49,385 bases of DNA from an uncultured Clostridium sp. (GTDB taxonomy: Bacteria; Bacillota; Clostridia; TANB77; CAG-508), in the NCBI GenBank assembly GCA_900554365.1, contig USGY01000008.1, forward strand, positions 1 through 49,385. The letters are read 5' to 3'. Of this stretch, positions 1-8,840 are shown piece after piece. How positions within the stretch are numbered: position 1 is the first letter of the stretch; the number at the start of each line of letters is the position of its first letter. Position numbers and translations under genes: made by a program. The notes below the pieces were generated by a model. That model did not search any database, was not told the DNA's origin, and saw only the letters and a list, made by a program, of their open reading frames with translations.

Positions 1-840
1 ACTTGTATAATGACTACTATTTTCATCTTCTTCTGAATTATATGCATTCGGTGCATATGAATAACTATCTTTATATGTTTTTGTTTCGCCATAAGTTCCA
101 CTGTTATATTTTGCTTTTGCTGTTTTTCCAGCATCTGTTAGCCAATCTTCCATATCTTTTAAGTTTACACTTCTTGCTGTTACTCCCTTTGATGTATTAC
201 TATATAATTCTCTACATATATCGTTTAATAAATATACTCCATTATTATATCCTAATTCTCCATAAAAATATACACCGTTATTGGTTAGATCACTTATTAT
301 ATCTATGCTTCCATCATCTTTTATTTTTAATATTCTCCAATTTAATGGTTCCTTAGCTATTGTTTGATTACTACTATATCCACTTTGTGCTCCTAGTAAA
401 GAATATGTTTTTCCTTCTTCTGTATCTGGTTTATAATTTATATAATCTCCTACTTTTAGTCCTGTTCTATCTTGTGGTACTCCTATATTTCCATTACTAT
501 CTATTATAAAATTCTTTCCATCTATTGTTGCATTTACTGGAAATCCATTATTTGTTTTGCTTGCTGTTCCTCCATAATTATTTGTTATTTCTGCTATTAA
601 CTTATCTGCATCTAATTCTCCTGTTTCTGATTGTGACCTTGCTGCCATTATTGCTAATTTTACCTTTTCTTCTGCTGATTTATATTCTGATGTTGTTTTG
701 GCATTTTGTGCTTGTGTTAGTATTCCATTTTGTCCTGTTAGCATTGCTATCGATACACCTGCTAATATTAATAGCACAATTATTGTTATTACTAATGCAA
801 TCAGCGTTATACCTTTCCTTTCTTTTAAATTTAATTTCAT
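1..840 (-). CDS. Prepilin-like surface protein, C-terminus cut by window edge
   Basis: The reading frame is open from the ATG at 840 to base 1, giving 280 residues without a stop. A GGGAGG ribosome binding site lies just upstream. After a short basic leader (KERKG), a hydrophobic stretch beginning ITLIALVITI resembles a type IV prepilin cleavage and methylation site, followed by a helix that should act as membrane anchor and assembly spine. The usual Glu at mature position 5 is Ala. The next ~100 residues match the pilin-like protein at 22622-23757 almost exactly; the rest is polar and aromatic-rich and differs from that protein. I infer an extracellular pilin or pseudopilin. The C-terminal domain cannot be assigned from this window. 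Confidence 0.8.
   Translation of the reverse strand, partial: MKLNLKERKGITLIALVITIIVLLILAGVSIAMLTGQNGILTQAQNAKTTSEYKSAEEKVKLAIMAARSQSETGELDADKLIAEITNNYGGTASKTNNGFPVNATIDGKNFIIDSNGNIGVPQDRTGLKVGDYINYKPDTEEGKTYSLLGAQSGYSSNQTIAKEPLNWRILKIKDDGSIDIISDLTNNGVYFYGELGYNNGVYLLNDICRELYSNTSKGVTARSVNLKDMEDWLTDAGKTAKAKYNSGTYGETKTYKDSYSYAPNAYNSEEDENSSHYTS
539..813 (-). repeat. Direct repeat copy 1: conserved 5' module of prepilin genes
   Basis: This 275-base stretch aligns without gaps to 23451-23725 (constant offset of 22912) and differs at only a few scattered bases. It encodes the prepilin anchor helix and the first ~80 mature residues. Similarity ends abruptly at both sides. Confidence 0.9.
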
Positions 841-934
841 CTGTTCATCCTCCCTTTCTGTAAATTCATAATATCCTTTAATATTACATTTACTTTTTGT
901 ATATTTAAAATTTAAAAATTTAATAACTTGATTC

Positions 935-960
935 TTTTTGCTGTAATTAAACAGCAAAAA
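935..960. terminator. Hairpin upstream of the prepilin gene
   Basis: A 10-bp perfect stem (935-944 with 951-960) encloses a 6-nt loop, with A/T runs on both sides. It lies between the small transcription unit and the prepilin gene and could terminate in either direction. Confidence 0.55.
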
Positions 961-1005
961 AGACAGCAAACAGAACCTAATATATAGGCTCTATTTCTGT
1001 CTTTT
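952..1005 (-). terminator. Terminator of the small 1.0-1.2 kb unit
   Basis: On the minus strand, 987-1005 pairs with 958-977 (two G-U pairs and one bulged base), followed by a run of T residues. The stem overlaps the last codons of the small ORF. Confidence 0.75.
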
Positions 1006-1150
1006 CTATATTATATTTAATTACTATTTTGCTTAGTAGACATAATCTTAGTGTGCTAATAACATTTACCAAACTAACTTTAGTTAGTAAATGTATTGTG
1101 TGTGTGTGTGTGTGTACAGTCCCAAGGCTTTTAGCGTCTACTTTTTTCAT
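977..1150 (-). CDS. Putative 57-aa peptide with His-Thr repeat
   Basis: I do not recognise this ORF. An upstream in-frame ATG at 1189 lies at or before the predicted transcription start (about 1188), so the ATG at 1150, with AGAGGAAG upstream, is the better start. The peptide begins MKKVDAKS and contains THTHT encoded by a CA dinucleotide repeat. The rest is mixed hydrophobic and basic, with no clear signal peptide. It sits in its own unit with a strong promoter and a terminator whose stem includes the stop codon. The transcript could instead be a non-coding RNA or part of a dispersed repeat. Coding potential is uncertain. Confidence 0.35.
   Translation of the reverse strand: MKKVDAKSLGTVHTHTHTIHLLTKVSLVNVISTLRLCLLSKIVIKYNIEKTEIEPIY
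1097..1115. repeat. (TG)9 dinucleotide microsatellite
   Basis: Nineteen bases of uninterrupted alternating T and G sit inside the small putative ORF. Gain or loss of a unit would shift its frame. Confidence 0.95.
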
Positions 1151-1194
1151 CTTTGCTTCTTCCTCTTTTCTCTTTTGTTTATTGTACATATATA

Positions 1195-1223
1195 TTATTA
1201 CATAAAATCCCTACTTTTGTCAA
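1195..1223 (-). promoter_or_regulatory. Sigma-A promoter of the small unit
   Basis: The -35 is TTGACA (1218-1223), the spacer is 17 bases and the -10 is TAATAA (1195-1200). Predicted start of transcription is near 1188. Confidence 0.8.
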
Positions 1224-1286
1224 CGCCTCTTCTTATTATCTTTTAAGAGTCTAATTTTTCTAAATTCTTTTTTCATTCTTTACATT

Positions 1287-2144
1287 TTATTTTAATAAAA
1301 ATGCTGATGCTAAAACTATTACACCAAGTATTATTCTATAATATCCAAATACTTTAAAGTTATGTTTTTTAATATAACTCATTAAGAATTTTATTACAAA
1401 AATTGATACTAAAAATGAAATTACTGTTCCTACTATCAATATTGCCAATTCTAATCCAGTAAATCCTAGACCAAATTTTACTAATTTTAATAAACTTGCT
1501 CCTAACATTGTTGGAATTGCTAAATAGAATGTAAATTCAGCTGCATTAGGTCTTGATAATCCTATTAATAATCCACCAATTATTGTAGCACCTGAACGTG
1601 ATGTTCCTGGGAAGATAGCAGCAAGTAATTGAAATATTCCTATTATCATGGCGTCTTTATATGTAATTTGTGAAGTATTTTCTTTTTCTTTTTCACGTTT
1701 TCCTTTATTCCAGTTTTCTACAACTATAAATGCTATACCAAATACTATTAATGCAATTGCTATACAAGTTGGATTATAAAATAAAGCTGTAAATACATCA
1801 TCAAAAGCTAATCCTATAACAGCTGCTGGGATACATGCAACTAAAATTTTACTCCACAAAATCATTATGTTTTTATTAAATATTGACAAAATACCTTTTT
1901 CTTTTATTGCCTTTTCTTTTTTATTAGTAAATGGCCATATATCTTTAAAATATAAGACAACAACTGCAAGAATGGCACCAAATTGTATTACTACTTGGAA
2001 CATATCCCAAAATCCTGATGATACATCTTTGAATTTTAAAATTTGTTCAACTAATATTAAGTGTCCAGTACTACTTATTGGTAACCATTCTGTAATTCCT
2101 TCTACTATTCCAAAAACTACAGCTTTTAGTAATTCAAATAACAT
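1287..2144 (-). CDS. uppP: Undecaprenyl-diphosphatase UppP/BacA
   Basis: This integral membrane enzyme dephosphorylates undecaprenyl diphosphate to recycle the lipid carrier for peptidoglycan and other wall polymers; the family confers bacitracin tolerance. At 285 aa it has family length. The active-site signature EGITEWLPISSTGH is at residues 15-28, a second signature PGTSRSGAT falls in the second half, and there are about eight hydrophobic segments. An extended charged loop (KGKREKEKEN) lies mid-protein. It starts 18 bases after dpaA and is the last gene of a long co-oriented run. No clear terminator was found directly downstream. Confidence 0.97.
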   Translation of the reverse strand: MLFELLKAVVFGIVEGITEWLPISSTGHLILVEQILKFKDVSSGFWDMFQVVIQFGAILAVVVLYFKDIWPFTNKKEKAIKEKGILSIFNKNIMILWSKILVACIPAAVIGLAFDDVFTALFYNPTCIAIALIVFGIAFIVVENWNKGKREKEKENTSQITYKDAMIIGIFQLLAAIFPGTSRSGATIIGGLLIGLSRPNAAEFTFYLAIPTMLGASLLKLVKFGLGFTGLELAILIVGTVISFLVSIFVIKFLMSYIKKHNFKVFGYYRIILGVIVLASAFLLK

Positions 2145-2162
2145 GTTTTTTTCCTTCTTTCA

Positions 2163-3044
2163 TTATTTTTTATATATTTCTTTTAATATATTATAAATTG
2201 TATCTTTTATAAATTCCGCTGTTGTTACTGGTGCAACCTTTCCTGGCAAGGCTAATGCCCATATCAATTTTAAATTCAAGTCTTTTGTTTCTCTTTTATC
2301 TATGCCTCCTGGATTTGAGGCTAAATCTATTAATAATACATCTTTTTTTACATATTCTAGTTTTTCTTTATTTAATATTAAATGAGGTACTGTGTTTAAT
2401 ATAATATCATATTTAGATAAATTTTTTCCTAATGCATTTATATTAGTTTCATTATGTCCATAAGCTCTAATCCAAGCCAAATCTTCATCTTTTCTTGCAG
2501 CACATGTAACTTTAGCTGACAATCCTGCTAATTTTCTAGCTAAAACTTTTCCAATTCTTCCAAATCCTAAAATTAAAATTTCACTTCCATGTATTATTTT
2601 ATTTGTATTTGCAATTGCTATTTCTATTGTTCCTTCTGCAGTTGATATTGTATTTAATACAGCCAATTCTTCTCTTTTCATTATATCTACAATTTCAATA
2701 TAATCATCTGTTGCTATTTCATATACTTCTGGGGATATACTTCCTGCTATTAATATTTTAGCATTTAGATAATGAATTAACTCTCTTATAGATATTTCTT
2801 TATCACTAAATGGTGCATTTATATTGTTTCCATTGCTTGAAAACGGAATTGGTCCTATTACAACTTCAACATCTTTTGGAATCGCTTTACTAATTTTATC
2901 TGCAAATATAATATTAGGTGTGTCTTTTAACTCTTCTGCTTTTTCTAGTCCATACGTGTATAGTGTATGACCTTCATTTGCTAACATCTTAGCTAATTTT
3001 ATTATTCTTAAATCTCCACCAATTATAGAAAAACTTGTACTCAT
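2163..3044 (-). CDS. dpaA: Dipicolinate synthase subunit A
   Basis: DpaA, with the flavoprotein DpaB, makes dipicolinic acid in the mother cell for loading into the spore core. The 293-aa protein starts with the typical SIIGGDLR nucleotide-binding motif (residues 6-13) and has a second Rossmann motif (LGFGRIGK) near residue 160. A GGAGG site lies 6 bases upstream of the ATG. No dpaB is adjacent: uppP follows and a TPR protein precedes. DpaB may be encoded elsewhere, or another flavoprotein may substitute, as is known in some clostridia. Confidence 0.92.
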   Translation of the reverse strand: MSTSFSIIGGDLRIIKLAKMLANEGHTLYTYGLEKAEELKDTPNIIFADKISKAIPKDVEVVIGPIPFSSNGNNINAPFSDKEISIRELIHYLNAKILIAGSISPEVYEIATDDYIEIVDIMKREELAVLNTISTAEGTIEIAIANTNKIIHGSEILILGFGRIGKVLARKLAGLSAKVTCAARKDEDLAWIRAYGHNETNINALGKNLSKYDIILNTVPHLILNKEKLEYVKKDVLLIDLASNPGGIDKRETKDLNLKLIWALALPGKVAPVTTAEFIKDTIYNILKEIYKK

Positions 3045-3105
3045 AAAATTCCTCCTTCTGTTTATTATATTGACTTTTTAGAATTTTATGAGTTTGTTTG
3101 AAACT

Positions 3106-4353
3106 TTATTGTATTTCTTTTTGATTTTCTTCTAATTTTTCTTCTATACTTTTATCAATTTCATATTCTTTATTTTGATTAATAGTATTTTTCTTTAATA
3201 AATTTATATCATTATAGCTTAAATGTCTTGTTATTTCTGACATTTCTTCTAAATGTTCTTTAACTATAATTTCTTTTTCTTGTAATTTTGGTTTTTGTAT
3301 TTCATTACTTTCCAAATTAAATGGCATTGAAATTCTTGCCATAATTGGAATAAATATTGGGTCTTTTTTTACCCTTGCAACTATTTTTTCACTATCTATA
3401 TCTACTGCTATATTAATATATTTTATTGCTGTATCTTTTTCATATTTTAATAATGCAATTTTAGAAAGTTCATAATAACTATCTGCTGCTAATTCTTCAT
3501 CACCAACAGCTTCTAAGAATTTCTTTTCTGCTTCTTCTATATCTTTATATATAAGTGCAATTTCTGCTAAATTATATTTTGTGCAATATGCCAAGGTATT
3601 AATTTGTGCTGCTTTTTCATAGCATATTTTTGCATTTTGAAAATCATTTAACATTGTATACGCCATTCCTAAATTATAATTTAAATCATAACTATATGGC
3701 GTATATTTTAATGCATCTTGATACACATTAACTGCTTCTTTGTACATCTCATTTTGAAATAATATATCTCCTAATAGCATACTTGCTTCGTATTTTTCTG
3801 GCTTTTTACTTAATAAATTAAATAGCATTTCTGCTGCTTCATCTTTTTTTTCTAAGCCATTTAATAGTTCTGCAACTTTATAATATGAATCATAATCTTG
3901 TTTATCTATATCTATGGCTTGTACATATTCATCAATTGCTTTTCTCATTCCGCCTTCATTTTCATAAATTTCAGCTAACATTTTATGTGCTTTATAACTG
4001 TTAGAATTTTTATCCAATATAGCTATTAAAGCCTGCTTGGCTACTCTAGTATTATCAAACATTAAAAAAATCTTTGCTTTTGCTACATTAGTAATTTCAT
4101 ATAAATATATGTTATTTTTTTCTAAAATAATTATTAATATTGGTAATGCTACTGCTAGTAGATATTTTAATATTACAAACATTACACTTAATTTTATTGA
4201 AAATAAAACTTCAACAAAATTAAGTGCTATTCCTATTGCTTCTAAAACTAAAATTGCTACATAACTAGTATCATTTTTACTAATCATTCTAAAAAACATA
4301 TACACAAATAGTGCAAATGAAATAAATGTAAATAGTAATTGTTCTAATAGCAT
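3106..4353 (-). CDS. Membrane-anchored TPR-repeat protein
   Basis: Residues 1-90 hold about three hydrophobic segments. From about residue 115 to 300 there is a run of tetratricopeptide-like helical pairs (for example YDLNYNLGMAYTMLNDFQNA followed by further units). The C-terminal 80 residues are charged and low in hydrophobicity. TPRs are protein-binding scaffolds, so I infer a membrane-tethered adaptor, but no specific partner can be named. It lies between a lytic transglycosylase and dpaA, which makes a cell-envelope or sporulation role plausible but unproven. The ATG follows an AAAGGAG site. Confidence 0.8.
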   Translation of the reverse strand: MLLEQLLFTFISFALFVYMFFRMISKNDTSYVAILVLEAIGIALNFVEVLFSIKLSVMFVILKYLLAVALPILIIILEKNNIYLYEITNVAKAKIFLMFDNTRVAKQALIAILDKNSNSYKAHKMLAEIYENEGGMRKAIDEYVQAIDIDKQDYDSYYKVAELLNGLEKKDEAAEMLFNLLSKKPEKYEASMLLGDILFQNEMYKEAVNVYQDALKYTPYSYDLNYNLGMAYTMLNDFQNAKICYEKAAQINTLAYCTKYNLAEIALIYKDIEEAEKKFLEAVGDEELAADSYYELSKIALLKYEKDTAIKYINIAVDIDSEKIVARVKKDPIFIPIMARISMPFNLESNEIQKPKLQEKEIIVKEHLEEMSEITRHLSYNDINLLKKNTINQNKEYEIDKSIEEKLEENQKEIQ

Positions 4354-4408
4354 TTTTCTTTCTCCTTTTATGATCTACATTTTATTCTATTTTTTATCAT
4401 TTGTCTAG

Positions 4409-4969
4409 CTATTTATATAGTTCTTCATAAATTTTGTAATTTCTTAAAATCTTTCTTACATACGTATTTGTCTCTTTATATGGAATTTTTTCAATATCAC
4501 TTCCATCTGCTTTTATAACACCTTTTTCTATCCAAGTATTTACTGTTCCAATTCCGGCATTATATGCTGCAATAGCAAGTTCTTTATTTCCATAAGTATC
4601 AATTAATACCGATAAATATTTTGTTCCTATATTTATATTGTTTTGAACGTTTTTAATTTCTTCTTTAGCATTATTGTTATCAATATCTATTCCATATTTT
4701 TTAGCTACATCTTTTGCTGTATCTTCCATTATTTGCATTAATCCAACAGCGTTTCTATGTGATACTGCATTATCATTAAAATTACTTTCTGCTTTTATAA
4801 CAGCAAAAATTAAATTTTTATCAACATCATATTTTTCTGCATAAACTGAAACAAATTCATTATATGTTCTAGGATAAAATATTTTTAATATTTTATCTTT
4901 AAAAACACATATGAAAACTACTATTAATAAAATTATTATAATAAAAATAAGTAATTTTTTATATTTCAA
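4409..4969 (-). CDS. SLT-type lytic transglycosylase, membrane anchored
   Basis: The 186-aa protein has one N-terminal membrane segment (about residues 6-24) and a single soluble lytic transglycosylase domain. The catalytic Glu is in IKAESNF (E61); GLMQI at 76-80 and AAYNAG near 134 are the other family motifs. It should cleave glycan strands outside the membrane, forming 1,6-anhydro ends. The start is TTG, spaced 9 bases from GGAGAG. It starts 15 bases after polA and is probably cotranscribed with it. Confidence 0.92.
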   Translation of the reverse strand: MKYKKLLIFIIIILLIVVFICVFKDKILKIFYPRTYNEFVSVYAEKYDVDKNLIFAVIKAESNFNDNAVSHRNAVGLMQIMEDTAKDVAKKYGIDIDNNNAKEEIKNVQNNINIGTKYLSVLIDTYGNKELAIAAYNAGIGTVNTWIEKGVIKADGSDIEKIPYKETNTYVRKILRNYKIYEELYK

Positions 4970-4984
4970 TTTTTAGTCTCTCCT

Positions 4985-7678
4985 TTATTTACAATCATAC
5001 CAATTTTCCGCTTCTGATATTTCTGCCACAAGAGGCACTTTTAATTCTACTGCTGATTCCATGCAATCTTTTATTATTTTTTGAACTTCATCTTTTTCTT
5101 CTAATGGAACTTCTAGCATCATTTCATCATGTACTTGTAAAACTATTTTTGATTTCAATTTGCGTTTTTTTATTTCATCAAAAACTTTAAGCATAGATAT
5201 TTTCATTATATCTGCTGCTGTTCCTTGAATAGGTGTATTCATTGCTGCTCTTGCACCAAATTGTCTTACCATATAATTTTTAGATTTCAACTCTGGAATA
5301 TATCTTCTTCTATGGAACATTGTTTCAACATATCCCTTTTCTTTTGCTTCTTCTTTTATATTATCCATAAATTCCTTTATTCCTGCATATTGTTCCAAAT
5401 ATTCGTCAATATATTTTTTAGCTTGTTTTCTACTAATTCCTAATTGTTCACCTAATCCAAATTCACTTATTCCATAAACTATACCAAAATTTACTGCCTT
5501 CGCATTACTTCTTTGTTCTTTTGTTACTTCTTCTATTGGAGTTTTAAATACTTTTGAAGCAGCTTGCTTATGAATATCTTGTCCTTCTTTAAATGCTTCT
5601 ATCATATGTTTATCTCCTGATATTGAAGCTAGAACTCTAAGTTCAATTTGTGAATAATCTGCATCTATATAAATATTACCTTTTTGGGGTTTAAATAGTT
5701 TTCTAACTTTTTTTCCTAATTCAAACCTTGTAGGAATGTTTTGTAAATTTGGCTCTGTAGAACTTATTCTTCCTGTTGCAGTTATTGTTTGATGAAAAAA
5801 TGAATGTATTCTATTTGTTTTAGGGTTTATATATGGTTTTAATCCTTCAACATATGTTGAATTTAATTTCATTAATTGTCTATATTCTAATATTTGTTCT
5901 ATAATTGGATCTTCTTTTTTCAATTTTTCTAAAACATCAACATCTGTTGAATATCCGCTTTTAGTCTTTTTTATTACAGGTAATTTCATTTTTTCAAATA
6001 GAATTTCTCCTAATTGTTTAGTAGAATTTATATTAAATTCTTCTCCTGCCATTTCATATATAACTTTAGTTATTATCTCTAACTTCTCTGTTAATTCTTT
6101 TCCAAATTGTTCTAATTCTTTTTTATCAATATACATTCCATTCCATTGCATATTTGATAAAATTTCTATTGTTGGCATATCTATATTATGAAATAAATCT
6201 TTACAATTTATTTCTTCTAATTCTTTTTCTGTTTTTTCTTTTATTTTAAAGATAGCATATGCATATAAATTAGATATTTTTTCTTGATTTTCATCATCTT
6301 TATTTGTTGTATCTTCAAATAAATTTATTTGTTTTTGATTATCTTCTTGTGGAAAATATTCATTAACATTTATATCTAAATAATTTGAAATTAAATCATC
6401 TATTTTTAATTTGTTATTTGTAGGATCTAATATATATGCTGCAATAGCTACATCATAATATATTCCTTCTATTGTGATATTTTCTTGCTTTAATAATATA
6501 TATATTTTTGTTAGATCAATGCTTATTTTTTTTATTTTTTCATTTTCAAATATTTCTTTCCAATTCTCTATACTTAATATTTTTGTATAATATACTTCAT
6601 TTTTTTCTGGGTTATATACTGATATTGCTGATATTTTTTCTTTAATTATTTTATTATCATCATTTATAGTTTTAGTACCAATATAAAAAATCATTTGCTT
6701 ATTATTTTTAATATAATCAATTACTTCTGTTTCGCTTTTTTCAAGGCTTTTATATGATACTTCTTTTTCTTTGTTTTCTGATGTTTTTCCTTCTTCTAAA
6801 GAAAATCTATCTATATAACGTTTAAAATTTAATTCTTTAAATATTTCTAATACTTTTTCTTTATCCCATTCTTCTAATTTTAAATCAGATAAATCATCTG
6901 TTATAGGTACATTTAAATTTATTGTTCCTAGCGTTCTAGATAATATTGCTAAATCTTTATTTTCTATTATTTTTTCTCTTTGTTTTCCTTTTAAATTATC
7001 TGTACCTTCTTCTATTTTTTTGTATAAATTATCAATGCTACCATATTCTTTTATTAGTTTTAATGCAGTTTTTTCACCTACACCTGGTACTCCTGGGATA
7101 TTGTCTGAAGAATCTCCTTGTAAGCCTTTTACCTCTATTAATTGTTTAGGCTCTATTCCATACTTTTCTATTACTTTTTCTCTGTTATAATCATCTGTTT
7201 CAGTTTTGCCACCTTTAGTATGAGGAATTCTAATTGTAACTTTATCTGTTGCTAATTGAAATGTATCTCTATCTCCTGATAATATTGTTACATCTAAGTT
7301 TTGTTGTTCTCCATAACATGATAATGTACCTAATATATCATCTCCTTCATAGCCTTCTTTTTCAATTATATCTATATTCATTGCCTTTAATATTTCCTTT
7401 ATCATAGGCATTTGCTCTGCTAATTCATCTGGCATACCATGACGATTTGCTTTGTATCCATCATATAATTTGTGTCTTGCAGTTGGTGCTTTTAAGTCAA
7501 AAGTTACTGCTATATATTGAGGTTTTATGTCATCTAATAACTTAAATAAAATTGCCAAAAATCCATATACAGCATTTGTATATTTTCCATCTTTGGTTGT
7601 TAGCATTTTACTACCCATTATTCCATAAAATGCTCTGTTCATTATACTGTTTCCGTCAATCAATACAAGTTTATCCAA
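4985..7678 (-). CDS. polA: DNA polymerase I
   Basis: This is a full-length 897-aa family A polymerase for Okazaki fragment processing and repair. The N-terminal 290 residues are the 5' nuclease (VLIDGNSIMNRAFYG at the start, then the metal-binding GDSSDNIPGV). The C-terminal polymerase shows motif A (DADYSQIELR), motif B (RSNAKAVNFGIVYG) and motif C (VHDEMMLEVP). The middle 3'-5' exonuclease-like domain lacks the DxE metal motif, so proofreading is probably absent, as in other Bacillota enzymes. The start is TTG, 7 bases after GGGAGG. Confidence 0.97.
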   Translation of the reverse strand: MDKLVLIDGNSIMNRAFYGIMGSKMLTTKDGKYTNAVYGFLAILFKLLDDIKPQYIAVTFDLKAPTARHKLYDGYKANRHGMPDELAEQMPMIKEILKAMNIDIIEKEGYEGDDILGTLSCYGEQQNLDVTILSGDRDTFQLATDKVTIRIPHTKGGKTETDDYNREKVIEKYGIEPKQLIEVKGLQGDSSDNIPGVPGVGEKTALKLIKEYGSIDNLYKKIEEGTDNLKGKQREKIIENKDLAILSRTLGTINLNVPITDDLSDLKLEEWDKEKVLEIFKELNFKRYIDRFSLEEGKTSENKEKEVSYKSLEKSETEVIDYIKNNKQMIFYIGTKTINDDNKIIKEKISAISVYNPEKNEVYYTKILSIENWKEIFENEKIKKISIDLTKIYILLKQENITIEGIYYDVAIAAYILDPTNNKLKIDDLISNYLDINVNEYFPQEDNQKQINLFEDTTNKDDENQEKISNLYAYAIFKIKEKTEKELEEINCKDLFHNIDMPTIEILSNMQWNGMYIDKKELEQFGKELTEKLEIITKVIYEMAGEEFNINSTKQLGEILFEKMKLPVIKKTKSGYSTDVDVLEKLKKEDPIIEQILEYRQLMKLNSTYVEGLKPYINPKTNRIHSFFHQTITATGRISSTEPNLQNIPTRFELGKKVRKLFKPQKGNIYIDADYSQIELRVLASISGDKHMIEAFKEGQDIHKQAASKVFKTPIEEVTKEQRSNAKAVNFGIVYGISEFGLGEQLGISRKQAKKYIDEYLEQYAGIKEFMDNIKEEAKEKGYVETMFHRRRYIPELKSKNYMVRQFGARAAMNTPIQGTAADIMKISMLKVFDEIKKRKLKSKIVLQVHDEMMLEVPLEEKDEVQKIIKDCMESAVELKVPLVAEISEAENWYDCK

Positions 7679-7692
7679 ACCCGGTCCTCCCT

Positions 7693-8823
7693 TTACATTA
7701 AATATTTTTTTACTATTTCATAAAACATTTGAGTTCCAATTAATATTGGATTTATTCCAACTTTAAATTCTTCGCTATGTTGAGGATAAAATACATCTTT
7801 TTGGCATCCTACATGCATCATTACTCCTGGTACTTTTTCCAAATAATACGAAAAATCTTCTGATGCAGTTGTTTGATATGTTGTATCAACATGTTCTACT
7901 ATATTTTTAGCTAATTCTTGTAATTCTTTTGCTTCTTTTGAAGAATTTTCTACGACTGGGTATTCAGATAAAAATTTTACTTCTGCTCTTCCGCCCATTT
8001 CTTTAGCAATTTTTTCAACTGTTTTAACTAATTTTTCTTTGCTTTCTTTTCTTACTTTATTGTTATTTGTTCTGCAAATTCCTTTCATATATACCTTATC
8101 TGGAATTACATTATTTGTTTTTCCACCATTTATTGCGGTTGCACCAATTATTGCTTTTTCATCTATTGGTACATCAATTTTTGCTAATTCTTTTAATGCT
8201 ATTCCTATTTTATTTGCAATATAAATTGTATCTATACATTTTTCAGGCATTGCGGCATGTCCGCCTTTACCATATACAATAATATCATAAGGATCAGATG
8301 AAGCCATGACTGTTCCTTCTTTTATTCCAATTGTGTCTTCTTTTAACTCGCTCCATACATGAATTGCAAAAGCTTTATCTACTTTTGGATTTTCTAATGC
8401 TCCATTTGCAACCATCTTACTAGCTCCGGCGTCTCCTTCTTCATCTGGTTGAAAAAGTAATTTTACTGTTCCTTTTAGTTTATCTTGGTTTTTAATTAAA
8501 ATATTTGCTAAAGCCAACATAATTGACATATGTGCATCATGTCCACATGCATGTTTTGTTCTTCCTGTATCATCCATTATAACTGCATCCATATCTGTTC
8601 TAAATAATATGCATGGTCCATCTTCTTTTCCTTTTAGTGTTGCAACAATTCCTGTAGCATATATTTTATTATTAATATTTGTATATCCCATTTCTTTTAG
8701 TCTTTTTTGAATATATGCTGATGTTTCAAATTCTTTGGTTCCTGGCTCTGGATGATTCCAAAAAAATTCTTTGTCTTTTAACATTTGTGATTTTAAATCG
8801 CTAACCATTTTTTCTATATTCAT
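7693..8823 (-). CDS. M20-family amidohydrolase, probable N-acyl-diaminopimelate deacylase
   Basis: This 376-aa zinc peptidase-family hydrolase has the metal-binding signatures HACGHDAH, QPDEEGDAGA, an HVW motif and a C-terminal QHSEEF. The inserted lid domain contains GKGGHAAMPE. The M20D subfamily includes hippurate hydrolases and N-acetyl-diaminopimelate deacetylases. Its place directly after a diaminopimelate aminotransferase and dapD points to removal of the acyl group in lysine/meso-diaminopimelate synthesis. The substrate (acetyl or succinyl) cannot be decided from sequence alone. Confidence 0.85.
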   Translation of the reverse strand: MNIEKMVSDLKSQMLKDKEFFWNHPEPGTKEFETSAYIQKRLKEMGYTNINNKIYATGIVATLKGKEDGPCILFRTDMDAVIMDDTGRTKHACGHDAHMSIMLALANILIKNQDKLKGTVKLLFQPDEEGDAGASKMVANGALENPKVDKAFAIHVWSELKEDTIGIKEGTVMASSDPYDIIVYGKGGHAAMPEKCIDTIYIANKIGIALKELAKIDVPIDEKAIIGATAINGGKTNNVIPDKVYMKGICRTNNNKVRKESKEKLVKTVEKIAKEMGGRAEVKFLSEYPVVENSSKEAKELQELAKNIVEHVDTTYQTTASEDFSYYLEKVPGVMMHVGCQKDVFYPQHSEEFKVGINPILIGTQMFYEIVKKYLM

Positions 8824-8840
8824 ATGTACTTCACTCTTTT

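Noticed and set aside
525..863. Plus-strand Leu-rich frames opposite pilin, polA, ligA and other genes
   Set aside because: They are antisense shadows of AT-rich coding DNA, with Leu/Phe/Ser-biased translations, no RBS and no family resemblance.
977..1189. Longer 70-aa version of the small ORF starting at 1189
   Set aside because: Its ATG falls at or before the transcription start predicted from the promoter at 1195-1223, so the inner ATG at 1150 is more likely.
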